A stretch of 55,077 nt of DNA from Klenkia terrae. Its GTDB lineage: Bacteria > Actinomycetota > Actinomycetes > Mycobacteriales > Geodermatophilaceae. The notes under the pieces were generated by a model. That model was not told where the DNA came from. It made no database searches and saw only the letters and a program-made list of their open reading frames with translations. The position numbers and the translations under genes are program-made. The DNA lies in NCBI RefSeq assembly GCF_900491935.1, contig NZ_UEXK01000004.1, positions 3,085,844 through 3,140,920 of the forward strand. The letters are read 5' to 3'. Positions 1 through 8,398 of this stretch are shown here, piece after piece (position 1 is the stretch's first letter; every line of letters starts with the position of its first letter).

Positions 1-1
1 C

Positions 2-1285
2 GGCCCCGCCCCCGAGGAGACCCCACCCCGCACCGAGCGGCGGGGCTTCGCGATCGACACCACCCCGCTGCGGAACCCGGCCTACCGGCGGCTGTTCGGC
101 GGCATCACCGTCACCATGCTCGGTCAGCAGATGACGCTGGTCGCCGTCCCGTTCCAGGTCTACGCGATGACCGGGTCCTCGCTGCTGGTCGGCGTGACGT
201 CGGTGGTCGCGCTGGTCCCGCTGGTGGTCTTCGGCCTGCTCGGCGGGGCGATCGCCGACGCGATGGACCGGCGCCGGCTGATGCTCATCACCTCGATCGG
301 CGCGGCCGTGACCAGCGCGCTGCTGGCGGTGCAGGCCGGCCTCGGGATGGAGTCCCTCGCCGTCCTGTGGGTGCTCACCGCGCTGGTGTCGGCGTTCGCC
401 GCGGTCAACCAGCCCACCCGCAGCGCCGCGATCCCGGCCATCGTCGGGGCGGAGCTGGTGCCCGCCGCCAACGCGCTGGCGATGACCGTCCGCCAGGTCG
501 GGGTCATCGTCGGACCGCTGCTGGCCGGCGTGCTGATCGGCCAGGGCGAGCTGTTCCTGACCTACGTCGTGGACGCGGTCGGCTTCGCCGTCGCCGTGCT
601 GCTGGTCCGCGGGCTCCCGCCGCTGCCGGTGGCCGGCGCGGCCGCAAAGCTGCGGCTGGGCGCGGCCGTGCGCGGGGTGGGCGAGGGCTTCACCTTCCTG
701 CGCACCCAGCCGGTGCTGCTGATGACCTTCGTCGTGGACATCATCGCGATGCTCTTCGCCTGGCCGCAGGCGGTCTTCCCGCAGCTGGCCGCCACCGAGT
801 TCAGCGGCGACGCCAACAGCCTGGGCTGGCTCTACGCCGGCATCTCGATCGGCTCGCTGGTCATGGGGCTGACGTCGGGGTGGGTCTCCCGCGTGGACCG
901 GCAGGGCGCGGTGGTGCTGGTCGCGATCGCGGTGTGGGGCGTGGCGATCATCGGGTTCGGCTTCGCCGGCTCGCTGTGGTTCGCCGTCCTGTGCCTGGCC
1001 GTGGCCGGCGCCGGGGACATGGTCAGCGCGGTGCTGCGTTCGTCGATGCTGCAGCTGGCCGCCCCCGACGACATGCGCGGGCGGATGCAGGGCGTGTTCA
1101 TCGTGGTCGTGGCCGGCGGGCCGCGGCTGGGCGACCTGCGGTCCGGCGCGCTGGCGAGCGCGTTCGGCGTCTCGGTGGCGATGTGGACCGGCGGGGTGGT
1201 CATCGTGGTGGCGATGGCGGTCGTCGCGGTCGCCGTCCCCTCGTTCTGGTTGTTCCGGGCCTCCCGCGAGGCGCGTACGTCCTGA
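2..1285 (+). CDS. MFS transporter, 5' partial
   Basis: Major facilitator superfamily exporter of the EntS-like (MFS_3) group, in the cytoplasmic membrane, probably proton-driven drug or siderophore efflux. The reading frame is open to the window edge, so the true start lies upstream; 427 residues are visible. They contain repeated hydrophobic helices, the cytoplasmic loop 2-3 motif (GGAIADAMDRRRL) near residue 83, and the C-terminal AGGPRLGDLR segment seen in this group. The first residues visible (APEETPPRTERRGFAIDTTP) look like a short cytoplasmic N-terminus. The substrate cannot be told from the sequence. It is followed after 22 bases by the GlgC-like gene on the same strand. Confidence 0.85.
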   Translation, partial: GPAPEETPPRTERRGFAIDTTPLRNPAYRRLFGGITVTMLGQQMTLVAVPFQVYAMTGSSLLVGVTSVVALVPLVVFGLLGGAIADAMDRRRLMLITSIGAAVTSALLAVQAGLGMESLAVLWVLTALVSAFAAVNQPTRSAAIPAIVGAELVPAANALAMTVRQVGVIVGPLLAGVLIGQGELFLTYVVDAVGFAVAVLLVRGLPPLPVAGAAAKLRLGAAVRGVGEGFTFLRTQPVLLMTFVVDIIAMLFAWPQAVFPQLAATEFSGDANSLGWLYAGISIGSLVMGLTSGWVSRVDRQGAVVLVAIAVWGVAIIGFGFAGSLWFAVLCLAVAGAGDMVSAVLRSSMLQLAAPDDMRGRMQGVFIVVVAGGPRLGDLRSGALASAFGVSVAMWTGGVVIVVAMAVVAVAVPSFWLFRASREARTS

Positions 1286-1307
1286 CCGACCGGGGCACAG
1301 GGGGTGC

Positions 1308-2498
1308 ATGGCCCTCACCAAGATCCTCGTGCTCGTGCTGGCCGGCGGCGCCGGCGGCCGCCTCGAACTGCTCACCGAGCGGCGGGCCAAGCCGGCGGTC
1401 CCGTTCGCGGGGGTCTACCGGCTGATCGACTTCCCGCTGTCGAACTGCCAGCACTCGGGGATCGCCGACGTCCGGGTGGCCGTGCAGTTCCACCCGACGT
1501 CGCTGGCCGACCACCTGGCCAACGGCCGGCCCTGGGACCTGGACCGCACGGTCGGTGGGCTGATGACGCTGCCGCCGTTCCGCGGCACCGACCGCGGCGG
1601 CTGGGCGACCGGGACGGCGGACGTGCTCTGGCGGCAGGCCGACCTGGTCCGCGAGGCCGCCCCGGACGCGCTGGTCGTGGTGAGCGCGGACGCGGTCTAC
1701 AAGCTGGACTACCGGGAGGTCGTCGAGGAGCACCGGCAGTCCGGTGCCGAGGTCACGATGGTGACCACCGAGGTCGCCGCGGACGACGCCGCCCGCTACG
1801 GGATCGTGCAGCTCGAGGGCGACCGGGTGACCGACTACGCCTACAAGCCCGACGAGCCGGCCACCACCACGGCCACCAACGAGGTCTTCGTGTTCACCCC
1901 CGGCGCCACGCTGGACCGGCTCGAGGCGCTGGCCGCCGACGCCGGGGAGGACGGCCTGGCCGACCTCGGCGATGCGCTGCTGCCGGCGCAGACCGCCGAC
2001 GGGCTGGCCCGGGCGCACCGGTTCGCCGGCTACTGGCGCGACGTGGGCACCGTGCCGGCCTACTGGCAGGCGCACATGGACTTCCTCGCCGCCGACCCGC
2101 CGATCGACCTGGACGACACCGCCTGGCCGGTGCACACCCGCGGCGGCCGGCACTCCGCGGCCCGCCTCCTGCCCGGTGCTGCGGTCGAGTCGTCGCTGGT
2201 GTCCGGGGGCACCCGGGTGGCCGGGACGGTGCGCGGCTCCGTGCTCTCCCCGGGCGTCGTCGTCGAGGAGGGGGCGACGGTGACCGACTCGGTGCTGCTT
2301 CCCGGTGCCCGGGTGCGGGCCGGTGCGCGGGTGCACCGGGCCGTGCTGGACGACGGCGTGGACGTCGGACGGGACGCGACGGTCGGCGGGGACGGCTCGG
2401 CCGACGGCGACATCGCGCTGGTCGGCCGGGCGGCGCGGTTGGAGGCCGGCGCGGTGGTGCCGGCCGGTGGGCGGCTGCCGGAGCCCGAGCGGAACTGA
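1308..2498 (+). CDS. GlgC-like glucose-1-phosphate adenylyltransferase family protein
   Basis: Nucleotidyltransferase of the ADP-glucose pyrophosphorylase family (sugar-1-phosphate + NTP to NDP-sugar), cytoplasmic, expected to feed glycogen or alpha-glucan synthesis. The N-terminal catalytic domain has the pyrophosphorylase loop LAGGAGGRLELLTERRAKPA (residues 11-30) and YRLIDFPLSN (37-46). The C-terminal third is hydrophobic-hexapeptide-like and should form a left-handed beta-helix. The loop reads RLELLT where classical GlgC has RLxPLT, the form I associate with actinobacterial GlgC paralogues, so the substrate may not be strictly Glc-1-P/ATP. Length of 396 is normal. I see no other glycogen gene nearby; galU is about 49 kb away. 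Confidence 0.85.
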   Translation: MALTKILVLVLAGGAGGRLELLTERRAKPAVPFAGVYRLIDFPLSNCQHSGIADVRVAVQFHPTSLADHLANGRPWDLDRTVGGLMTLPPFRGTDRGGWATGTADVLWRQADLVREAAPDALVVVSADAVYKLDYREVVEEHRQSGAEVTMVTTEVAADDAARYGIVQLEGDRVTDYAYKPDEPATTTATNEVFVFTPGATLDRLEALAADAGEDGLADLGDALLPAQTADGLARAHRFAGYWRDVGTVPAYWQAHMDFLAADPPIDLDDTAWPVHTRGGRHSAARLLPGAAVESSLVSGGTRVAGTVRGSVLSPGVVVEEGATVTDSVLLPGARVRAGARVHRAVLDDGVDVGRDATVGGDGSADGDIALVGRAARLEAGAVVPAGGRLPEPERN

Positions 2499-2627
2499 TC
2501 CGGGGGCGTCCGCAGCCGGTGCAGGTCGCCGAGCGTTCACCGGGTGGTCATCCGCAGCACAGCTCGCCGGCCCGTGACCTGCGGAAGTGTGGGGTGACGA
2601 CCGCGCCGGACCAGGACGGGGACCACC

Positions 2628-4352
2628 ATGACGCACGAGCACCAGCACGACGGGCACAGCCACAGCCACCCGCACGACCACGACCACGAGCACCCGGTGA
2701 CCGACACCGGTGCCGCGGTCGACCTGCAGATCCCCGACGCGGAGCTGTCGCCCGGCGAGCTGGGACGCCGGTCGTTCCTCCGCCGGGCTGGTCTGCTCGG
2801 CGTCGGCGCCGCGGCGGCCGCGGGCATGGGTGCCCTCGGTGGCCTCGGCACGGGCACGGCCCAGGCGCGTCGGCCGGGCGGCGCGGGCCCCGGCGCCCCG
2901 GCGTCGCTGATGTGGCTGGCCGGCGACCACCACATCCACACGCAGTACAGCCCCGATGCCCAGTACCTGGTCTCCCAGCAGGTCGGGCAGGGGGCGCGGT
3001 ACGGGCTGGACTGGATGGTCATCACCGACCACGGCGGGGCTGCCCACCAGAAGTTCGACGTGGAGGTCACCCACGCCGACGTCGTCGCGGCGCGGGCGCA
3101 GAACGCCCGGACGCTGGTGTTCCAGGGCGTGGAGTGGAACATCCCCGCCGCCGAGCACGGCACCGTCTTCGTCGCGCCCGGGGACGGCGACGTGGCCCTG
3201 CTCAAGGAGTTCGAGGGCAGCTACGACGGATCGGTCAAGGGCGCCACGGCCCCGAACGCCGCCAACGAGGCCCTGGCCCGCGACGGGCTGGCGTTCCTGG
3301 GCACCGCCGTGCAGCAGGGTCGGGTCGCCGACGCGCTGATGCTGGCCAACCACCCCGCACGCAAGGGCCTGGACAGCCCGCACGAGATCCGCGGCTGGCG
3401 GGACACCGCCCCCACGATCGCGGTGGGCATGGAGGGCGCACCGGGTCACCAGGCCGCCGCCATCCCCGGCCCCGGCCACGCGACCAACGGCCGGGGCTAC
3501 TACGACAGCTCACCGTCGGCCGACAGCTTCGCCGCGTACCCGCGGGAGTCCTACCTGACCTACGGCGGGTTCGACTGGATGACGGCGACGGTGGGCGGGC
3601 TCTGGGACTCCCTGCTGGCCGAGGGGAAGCCGTGGTGGATCACCGCCAACTCCGACTCGCACCAGGTCTACCAGGACACCTTCGCCCCCGGCCCCGGCGT
3701 CCACGCCACCACGGGCAGCCGTGGCGCCCCGGTCGACACCGGTGCCCCGATCCCCTCCTACGGCGACTTCTGGCCCGGCTACTACAGCCGCACCGTCGTC
3801 GGGGCGACCGACTTCTCCTACGGCGCCGTCATGGCCGGCATCCGGGCGGGCCGGATGTACGTGGTGCACGGCGGGCTGATCGGCGGGCTGTCCGCCCAGG
3901 TGACCGGAGGCGGGGCCGCCCCGGCCACCCTCGGCGGGACGACCATGGTCAACGGCGGCAACGACGTCGAGCTGCAGGTCGACGTCCAGTTGGCCCGGCG
4001 GCCCAACCAGCACGGCGACGTGCCCCGGCTGCGCAAGGTCGACGTGGTCGTCGGCAGCATCACCGGCGCGGCGGGGGACCAGGACTCCTTCCTCGCCCCG
4101 GACACCACGGTGACGGCCAGCTACGAGGTGCCGGCGAACGCCAGCGGCACGTTCACCATCCGGCACCGCTTCGGCCGGCGCAGGCGTCCGTTCTACGTGC
4201 GGCTGCGCGGCAGCGACGGCAACCGGACGGCGCCCGGGCTGCTCGGTGCGGCGGTCGACCCCGCGGGTCCGGCGGTCGACGCGCTGGGCAACGCCGACCC
4301 GTGGACCGACCTGTGGTTCTACACGAACCCGATCTTCGTGCTGCCCCGGTGA
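2628..4352 (+). CDS. Tat-exported PHP-domain phosphoesterase-like protein with His-rich N-terminus
   Basis: Predicted metal-dependent hydrolase of the PHP superfamily, exported folded by the Tat system. Residues 1-26 hold ten His in an alternating His/Asp/Glu/Ser pattern. A twin-arginine motif (GRRSFLRR, Arg47-Arg48) is followed by a hydrophobic Ala/Gly stretch to about residue 75. The PHP core begins at GDHHIHTQYS, followed by VITDHGG, and ANSDSHQ lies further on; all are His/Asp metal-ligand type motifs. The ATG start has GGGGA a few bases upstream. It overlaps the next gene by 4 bases. Export of a PHP protein with a His-rich leader suggests metal loading or metal stress, but the substrate is unknown. 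Confidence 0.75.
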   Translation: MTHEHQHDGHSHSHPHDHDHEHPVTDTGAAVDLQIPDAELSPGELGRRSFLRRAGLLGVGAAAAAGMGALGGLGTGTAQARRPGGAGPGAPASLMWLAGDHHIHTQYSPDAQYLVSQQVGQGARYGLDWMVITDHGGAAHQKFDVEVTHADVVAARAQNARTLVFQGVEWNIPAAEHGTVFVAPGDGDVALLKEFEGSYDGSVKGATAPNAANEALARDGLAFLGTAVQQGRVADALMLANHPARKGLDSPHEIRGWRDTAPTIAVGMEGAPGHQAAAIPGPGHATNGRGYYDSSPSADSFAAYPRESYLTYGGFDWMTATVGGLWDSLLAEGKPWWITANSDSHQVYQDTFAPGPGVHATTGSRGAPVDTGAPIPSYGDFWPGYYSRTVVGATDFSYGAVMAGIRAGRMYVVHGGLIGGLSAQVTGGGAAPATLGGTTMVNGGNDVELQVDVQLARRPNQHGDVPRLRKVDVVVGSITGAAGDQDSFLAPDTTVTASYEVPANASGTFTIRHRFGRRRRPFYVRLRGSDGNRTAPGLLGAAVDPAGPAVDALGNADPWTDLWFYTNPIFVLPR

Positions 4353-4951
4353 CCCTGCACCACCTCGGCCTGGACGCGGGCCAGCGGGAGCGCGCCGACC
4401 TGGAGCACCTGCTGGCCCGCGCCGGCCACCTCGTGGTCGCGGCGGGCCTGGCGGTCCGGCTGGCCGGCACGCACGTGGTGGGCACGGACGAGCGGCACTG
4501 GGCGGGCGCCCTGGAGCTGGTGGGTGACCGCCCGGACGCCGGGCTCGTCGACCGGCTGGCGGCGCAGCTCCCGGCGTCGGTCGTCCTGCTGCCGGGCGGG
4601 GCCGACGGCGGCGCCCGGGAGGCCGCTACCCAGTTGCGGGACCGCTCCGCCGGTCGGCTGGTGCAGTTCCCGGGCCAGGACCGGCTGGTGGGCACCGTGC
4701 CCGCCGACGACGTCCCCCGGCTGTCCGCCGTCGAGCAGGTGGTCGGTCTGGCCGGCACCGCCACCGTGGGCGCAGCACTGCAGACCAGGGGCTTCGTCCG
4801 GCCCGAGCTGAGCGGGGGGCGGATCGTGCTCCTCGTGCGCCCGTTCGTCGAGGACGGCACGGTCGCGCCGTTCGAGACCGAGCACCCGACCCCGTGCTGC
4901 GCCGCCCACGACCCGCGCCCGGTCCCGGGGACGGCCCCCGTCGGGGGGTGA
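4349..4951 (+). CDS. hypothetical protein translationally coupled to the PHP protein
   Basis: I do not recognise this 200-residue protein. It starts with the GTG inside the GTGA overlap with the PHP gene stop, so the two are probably co-translated. It is soluble-looking with no signal peptide or membrane segment. It has alternating hydrophobic strands (HLVVAAGLAVRLAG, ASVVLLPGG, GRIVLLVRPF) suggesting an alpha/beta fold. The C-terminus is Pro-rich with a CC pair (TPCCAAHDPRP). Codon use matches its neighbours. Confidence 0.65.
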   Translation: MTLHHLGLDAGQRERADLEHLLARAGHLVVAAGLAVRLAGTHVVGTDERHWAGALELVGDRPDAGLVDRLAAQLPASVVLLPGGADGGAREAATQLRDRSAGRLVQFPGQDRLVGTVPADDVPRLSAVEQVVGLAGTATVGAALQTRGFVRPELSGGRIVLLVRPFVEDGTVAPFETEHPTPCCAAHDPRPVPGTAPVGG

Positions 4952-5014
4952 GACGGGGGCGTACCGGTCATCGCCTACGGTCGGGGCCAGGCCACCCCCG
5001 AGCGAGGAGCTGAC

Positions 5015-5920
5015 GTGCTGGAGTTCGACGGGCTGCACAAGGCCTACGGCGGGAACCAGGGGCTGCAGGGGGGCGGGGTCACCGTCGCGCCCGGCCAGAT
5101 GGACGGGGTCTGCGGGGCCAACGGCGCCGGCAAGACCACCACGATGCGGATCGCGATGGGCCTGGCCCGGGCCGACGCCGGGCAGGTGCGCTGGCGCGGG
5201 CAGCCGCTGGACGAGGCCAGCCGGCAGCGGATCGGCTACATGCCCGAGGAGCGCGGGCTGTACCCGAAGATGAAGGTCGCCCAGCAGCTCGCCTACTTCG
5301 CCCGGCTGCACGGGCTGACCGCCGCCGACGCCGCCGCGGCCGCCGAGCACTGGACCGAGCGGTTGGGTCTCGGTGACCGCCGCGACGAGCGGGTGGAGAA
5401 GCTGTCGCTGGGCAACCAGCAGCGGGTGCAGCTCGCCGCGGCCCTGGTCGGCCGGCCCGAGGTGCTGATCCTGGACGAGCCGTTCTCCGGCCTGGACCCG
5501 GTCGGCGTCGACTCCCTGGCCGAGGCGCTGCTCGAGCAGTGCCGCAACGGGGTGCCCGTGGTGTTCTCCAGCCACCAGCTCGACCTGGTCGAGCGGCTCT
5601 GCGACGCCGTCGGCATCCTCGCCCGCGGCACCATCGTGGCCAGCGGCACGGTCCCCGAGCTGCGCGCCGCCGAGGGCGGCCGGCAGCTGCGGGTCGTCGC
5701 CCCCGACGCGCTGCACGGCTGGGCCGGTGCCCTCCCCGGGGTCCGGGTGGTCAGCGAGCAGCGCGGGGACACCCTGCTCGAGCTGGGCCCGGGCACCGAC
5801 GACCAGGCCGTGCTGGCCGCCGCCCTGCGGACCGGCCGGGTCACCCACTTCGGCTGGCGGGAACCCACGCTGGTCGAGCTGTTCCGCGAGGCCGTCGCGG
5901 CGCCGGCGGTGGCGGCGTGA
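5015..5920 (+). CDS. ABC transporter ATP-binding protein (NatA-like)
   Basis: ATPase subunit of an ABC-2 type exporter; partner of the permease that overlaps its 3' end by 4 bases. Walker A GANGAGKTT covers residues 34-42, the signature LSLGNQQ starts at residue 130, and Walker B has LILDEPFSGLDP with Asp154-Glu155. The C-terminal ~90 residues form the extension typical of Na+/drug exporter ATPases. The GTG start has GCGAGGAGC upstream. The segment before Walker A (residues 15-33) is unusually Gly-rich and lacks the hydrophobic residues usually found there, which could be divergence or sequence error. Likely role: export of a drug, peptide or sodium. Confidence 0.88.
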   Translation: MLEFDGLHKAYGGNQGLQGGGVTVAPGQMDGVCGANGAGKTTTMRIAMGLARADAGQVRWRGQPLDEASRQRIGYMPEERGLYPKMKVAQQLAYFARLHGLTAADAAAAAEHWTERLGLGDRRDERVEKLSLGNQQRVQLAAALVGRPEVLILDEPFSGLDPVGVDSLAEALLEQCRNGVPVVFSSHQLDLVERLCDAVGILARGTIVASGTVPELRAAEGGRQLRVVAPDALHGWAGALPGVRVVSEQRGDTLLELGPGTDDQAVLAAALRTGRVTHFGWREPTLVELFREAVAAPAVAA

Positions 5921-7107
5921 CCGGCATCGCGAGCCCCAGCACGGCAGCCCGGATCCGGCTGGTCGCGGGCCGGGAGATCACCACCCGCGCCCGGGACAAG
6001 GGATTCCTGATCAGCTCGGCCGTCATCGTGCTGCTGGTCCTCGGGGTGATGGTCTTCCAGCTGCTCGCCGGCGGGTCGGGCTCCTCGACCACCATCGGCA
6101 CCGTCGACGGCGGCGCCCAGGTCGAGCAGGCCCTGGTCCGCTCCGGCGAGCAGGTCGGCACCGACGTCACCGTCACCGAGTTCGCCGACGTCGCCGCCGC
6201 GCGGCAGGCGGTCGCCGACGGCGACGTCGACGCCGTCCTGGTCGGCGGGGCCGGTGACGACCCGCAGGTCGTCGTGGAGTCCAGCCGGGACGACGCCGCC
6301 TCCGGGATCGCCGGGACGGCGGTCGGCGCGCTGTCGGTCGCCCGCCAGCTCGGCGAGCAGGGCGTGCAGCTGACCCCGCCGCCGGCCATCTCCTACGACG
6401 TGCTGGACCCCGCCACCGAGGGCAACGGCCAGCAGGTCGTCGTCGCGCTGCTCGGCGTCGTCGTCCTCTACGCCCTCTACATCCTCTTCGGGCAGTTCGT
6501 CGCCCAGGGCGTGGTGGAGGAGAAGTCCTCCCGGGTGGTCGAGCTGCTGCTGGCGACGATGAAGCCGTGGCAGCTGCTGGCCGGCAAGATCCTCGGCCTC
6601 GGCGTGCTGGGACTGATCCAGATCGTGCTGATCGCGGTGATCGGGGTGACCGGCGCGCTGGCGCTGGACGTCGTCGACCTGCCCGGCCAGCTCATCGGCA
6701 CCGTGCTGACCGTCATCGCCTGGTTCGTCCTCGGCTACGCCCTCTACGCCTCGATCTTCGCCGCGGCCGCCTCCCTGGTCAGCCGGCAGGAGGACCTGGG
6801 CAGCGTCCTCACGCCCACCACCCTGTTGCTCGTCGTCGGCTTCATCGTGTCGATCCAGGCCGCCCAGGACCCCGGCTCGACGGTGGCCACGGTGACCTCG
6901 TTCGTGCCGGGCATGTCGCCGCTGGTGATGCCGGTCCGGATCGCCGCCGGGGAGGCCGCCGGCTGGGAGATCGCCGTCTCGGTGGCGCTCATGCTGGTCG
7001 CGATCGCGCTCGTCGTCCGGATCGGCGGCCGGGTGTACGCCGGGGCGCTGCTGCGCACCGGCAGCAAGGTCAAGCTCCGCGAGGCCCTGCGCGCCGAGCG
7101 CGCCTGA
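5917..7107 (+). CDS. ABC-2 type transporter permease (NatB-like)
   Basis: Membrane subunit of the exporter encoded with the preceding ATPase. The GTG start lies in the GTGA overlap with that gene, giving 396 residues. It has an N-terminal membrane helix at about residues 32-52, then a large extracytoplasmic domain (about 55-175) with alternating strands. A cluster of five or six helices follows, including VVVALLGVVVLYALYILFGQ. The motif VVEEKSSRVVELLLATMKPW between helices is characteristic of NatB/ABC2_membrane_3 proteins. A palindromic element follows 23 bases after the stop. Confidence 0.88.
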   Translation: MTGIASPSTAARIRLVAGREITTRARDKGFLISSAVIVLLVLGVMVFQLLAGGSGSSTTIGTVDGGAQVEQALVRSGEQVGTDVTVTEFADVAAARQAVADGDVDAVLVGGAGDDPQVVVESSRDDAASGIAGTAVGALSVARQLGEQGVQLTPPPAISYDVLDPATEGNGQQVVVALLGVVVLYALYILFGQFVAQGVVEEKSSRVVELLLATMKPWQLLAGKILGLGVLGLIQIVLIAVIGVTGALALDVVDLPGQLIGTVLTVIAWFVLGYALYASIFAAAASLVSRQEDLGSVLTPTTLLLVVGFIVSIQAAQDPGSTVATVTSFVPGMSPLVMPVRIAAGEAAGWEIAVSVALMLVAIALVVRIGGRVYAGALLRTGSKVKLREALRAERA

Positions 7108-7130
7108 GCGCCTGCGCGCGCCTTGCCGCC

Positions 7131-7214
7131 CCTCGCGCCGAGGCAAGGGATCCCTTCCGCAACGTTTCTGGCTGCTCCGTTGCGCAAGGGCTCCCTTGCC
7201 TCGGCGCAGCGAGG
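7131..7214. repeat. long imperfect palindrome, copy 1
   Basis: The left arm (7131-7164) pairs with the right arm (7178-7214) over about 34 positions with two mismatches and one 3-base bulge. The core of each arm is itself palindromic: AAGGGATCCCTT on the left and AAGGGCTCCCTT on the right. The right arm shares an exact 23-base word (7178-7200) with the element at 8304-8326 in the same orientation. It may end the ABC exporter transcript, or it may be a REP-like repeat. Confidence 0.8.
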
Positions 7215-7327
7215 GTTCGAGGCACATCCGGGCGCCGGCTGCCAGTGGTTCCGGGCATCTGTGGACGGCGGTGCGTCGTCCACAGGGACGGCGGCGGGGA
7301 CGGTGACACCCCCGGCAGGGTGCGGGC

Positions 7328-8251
7328 GTGCCCGGGAAGAAGGACCTCCTCACCGCCGTCGCCGCCCACGGCGGCATCGCCACCCGGCAGCAGCTGCTGC
7401 AGGCCGTCGACGCCGCGACGCTGGACGCCGGGACCCGTCTGCGATGGGTCACGCGCGTCCATCCGCACACCTATGTGCCGGCCTCGGCGACGGTGACCGA
7501 TCTGGTCCGGGCGCGCGCGGCGCTCCGGTACGCGGTCCGCGGGGCCGCGGTGAGCCACCTGAGTGCGTTGTCCTGGTACGCCGGGGAGGCGATGGGCGGC
7601 GTCGTCCACATCACCGTGGATCACGGACGCCGGCTCGCCGGGAGTCCGGCCTTGCGGGTCCACCGCCGGGTGGGCTTCCGAGCCGAGGCGCCCCACTGCC
7701 GTTCGGTGCGAGGGTTGCTGGTGACCGAACCCGCCCGCACGGTCGTCGACTCGTGGCCATTGCTCCCGGCGCGCGACCGACGGCCGGCCGCGATCGACGT
7801 CGTCGGGCGGGGCACCACGACAGCTGCGGAGCTGGCAGCCGCCCTGGCGACGCGGTCCAACGTGGCCGGGCACGTCGAGCTCCACCGCACGATCGCGCTC
7901 ATCGCGGACGGCGTTCGCAGTGAGCTCGAGGCACTCGGGGTGCTGGGCGTGTTCCAGCACCCCGATCTCCCGACGAGCCAGGGACAGCGACGGGTGGAGG
8001 TCGCCGGTCGGCGCTTCTACCTGGATCGGTGCTGGTCCGAGGCCGGACTCGTCGTGGAGCTGGACGGCAAGGCGCACCACACGTCTCCCGAGGACCGCCG
8101 GGCCGACCTCGAGCGGGATCGGTTGCTCGCCTCTGCCGGGTGGCTGGTGCTGCGGTTCACCTACGCCGAAGTCGTGCGGGACCCGGCAGGGGTCCGGGCC
8201 CAGGTGCTGGCCGTCTACCGCGCGCGCCTCGGCCGCTGCGCGGTTGCCTGA
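7328..8251 (+). CDS. AbiEi-type HTH plus DUF559 (Vsr-fold) protein
   Basis: 307 residues with two parts. The N-terminal winged-helix (LLTAVAAHGGIATRQQLLQA, residues 8-27) resembles the domain of AbiEi antitoxins. The C-terminal DUF559 domain has VVELDGKAHH around Glu244-Asp246 and then RDRLLASAGWLVLRFTYAEV, the pattern of Vsr/very-short-patch-repair nuclease folds. It is common in actinobacteria in many copies; its function is not established. No AbiEii-like toxin is adjacent. Codon use is somewhat less GC3-biased than that of its neighbours, suggesting transfer. It is bracketed by two copies of a palindromic element. The GTG start has no obvious ribosome site. Confidence 0.75.
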   Translation: MPGKKDLLTAVAAHGGIATRQQLLQAVDAATLDAGTRLRWVTRVHPHTYVPASATVTDLVRARAALRYAVRGAAVSHLSALSWYAGEAMGGVVHITVDHGRRLAGSPALRVHRRVGFRAEAPHCRSVRGLLVTEPARTVVDSWPLLPARDRRPAAIDVVGRGTTTAAELAAALATRSNVAGHVELHRTIALIADGVRSELEALGVLGVFQHPDLPTSQGQRRVEVAGRRFYLDRCWSEAGLVVELDGKAHHTSPEDRRADLERDRLLASAGWLVLRFTYAEVVRDPAGVRAQVLAVYRARLGRCAVA

Positions 8252-8267
8252 CCTGTCCCGTGGCCAG

Positions 8268-8326
8268 GGCAAGGGAGCCCCTCCCGAATGCAATCGGGCC
8301 AGGCGTTGCGCAAGGGCTCCCTTGCC
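8268..8326. repeat. palindromic element, copy 2
   Basis: GGCAAGGGAGCCC (8268-8280) pairs perfectly with GGGCTCCCTTGCC (8314-8326) around a 33-base loop. Bases 8304-8326 are identical to 7178-7200. It lies directly after the DUF559 gene and could terminate it. Confidence 0.8.
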
Positions 8327-8398
8327 AGGACGGGCGGCGGTGATGGGCGAGCCCCGGTGGGCGGTTGGGGGTCCATGGGGCGGGGGTAGCGCAGCCGC

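Noticed and set aside
1304-4348. Long plus-strand open frame across the GlgC-like and PHP genes
   Set aside because: Arg/Pro/Gly-rich translation in the wrong frame of two recognisable genes; only its end (4349-4951) is taken as a gene.
7328-8251. Complete AbiE toxin-antitoxin system
   Set aside because: Only the AbiEi-like HTH is present, fused to DUF559; no AbiEii nucleotidyltransferase is adjacent.
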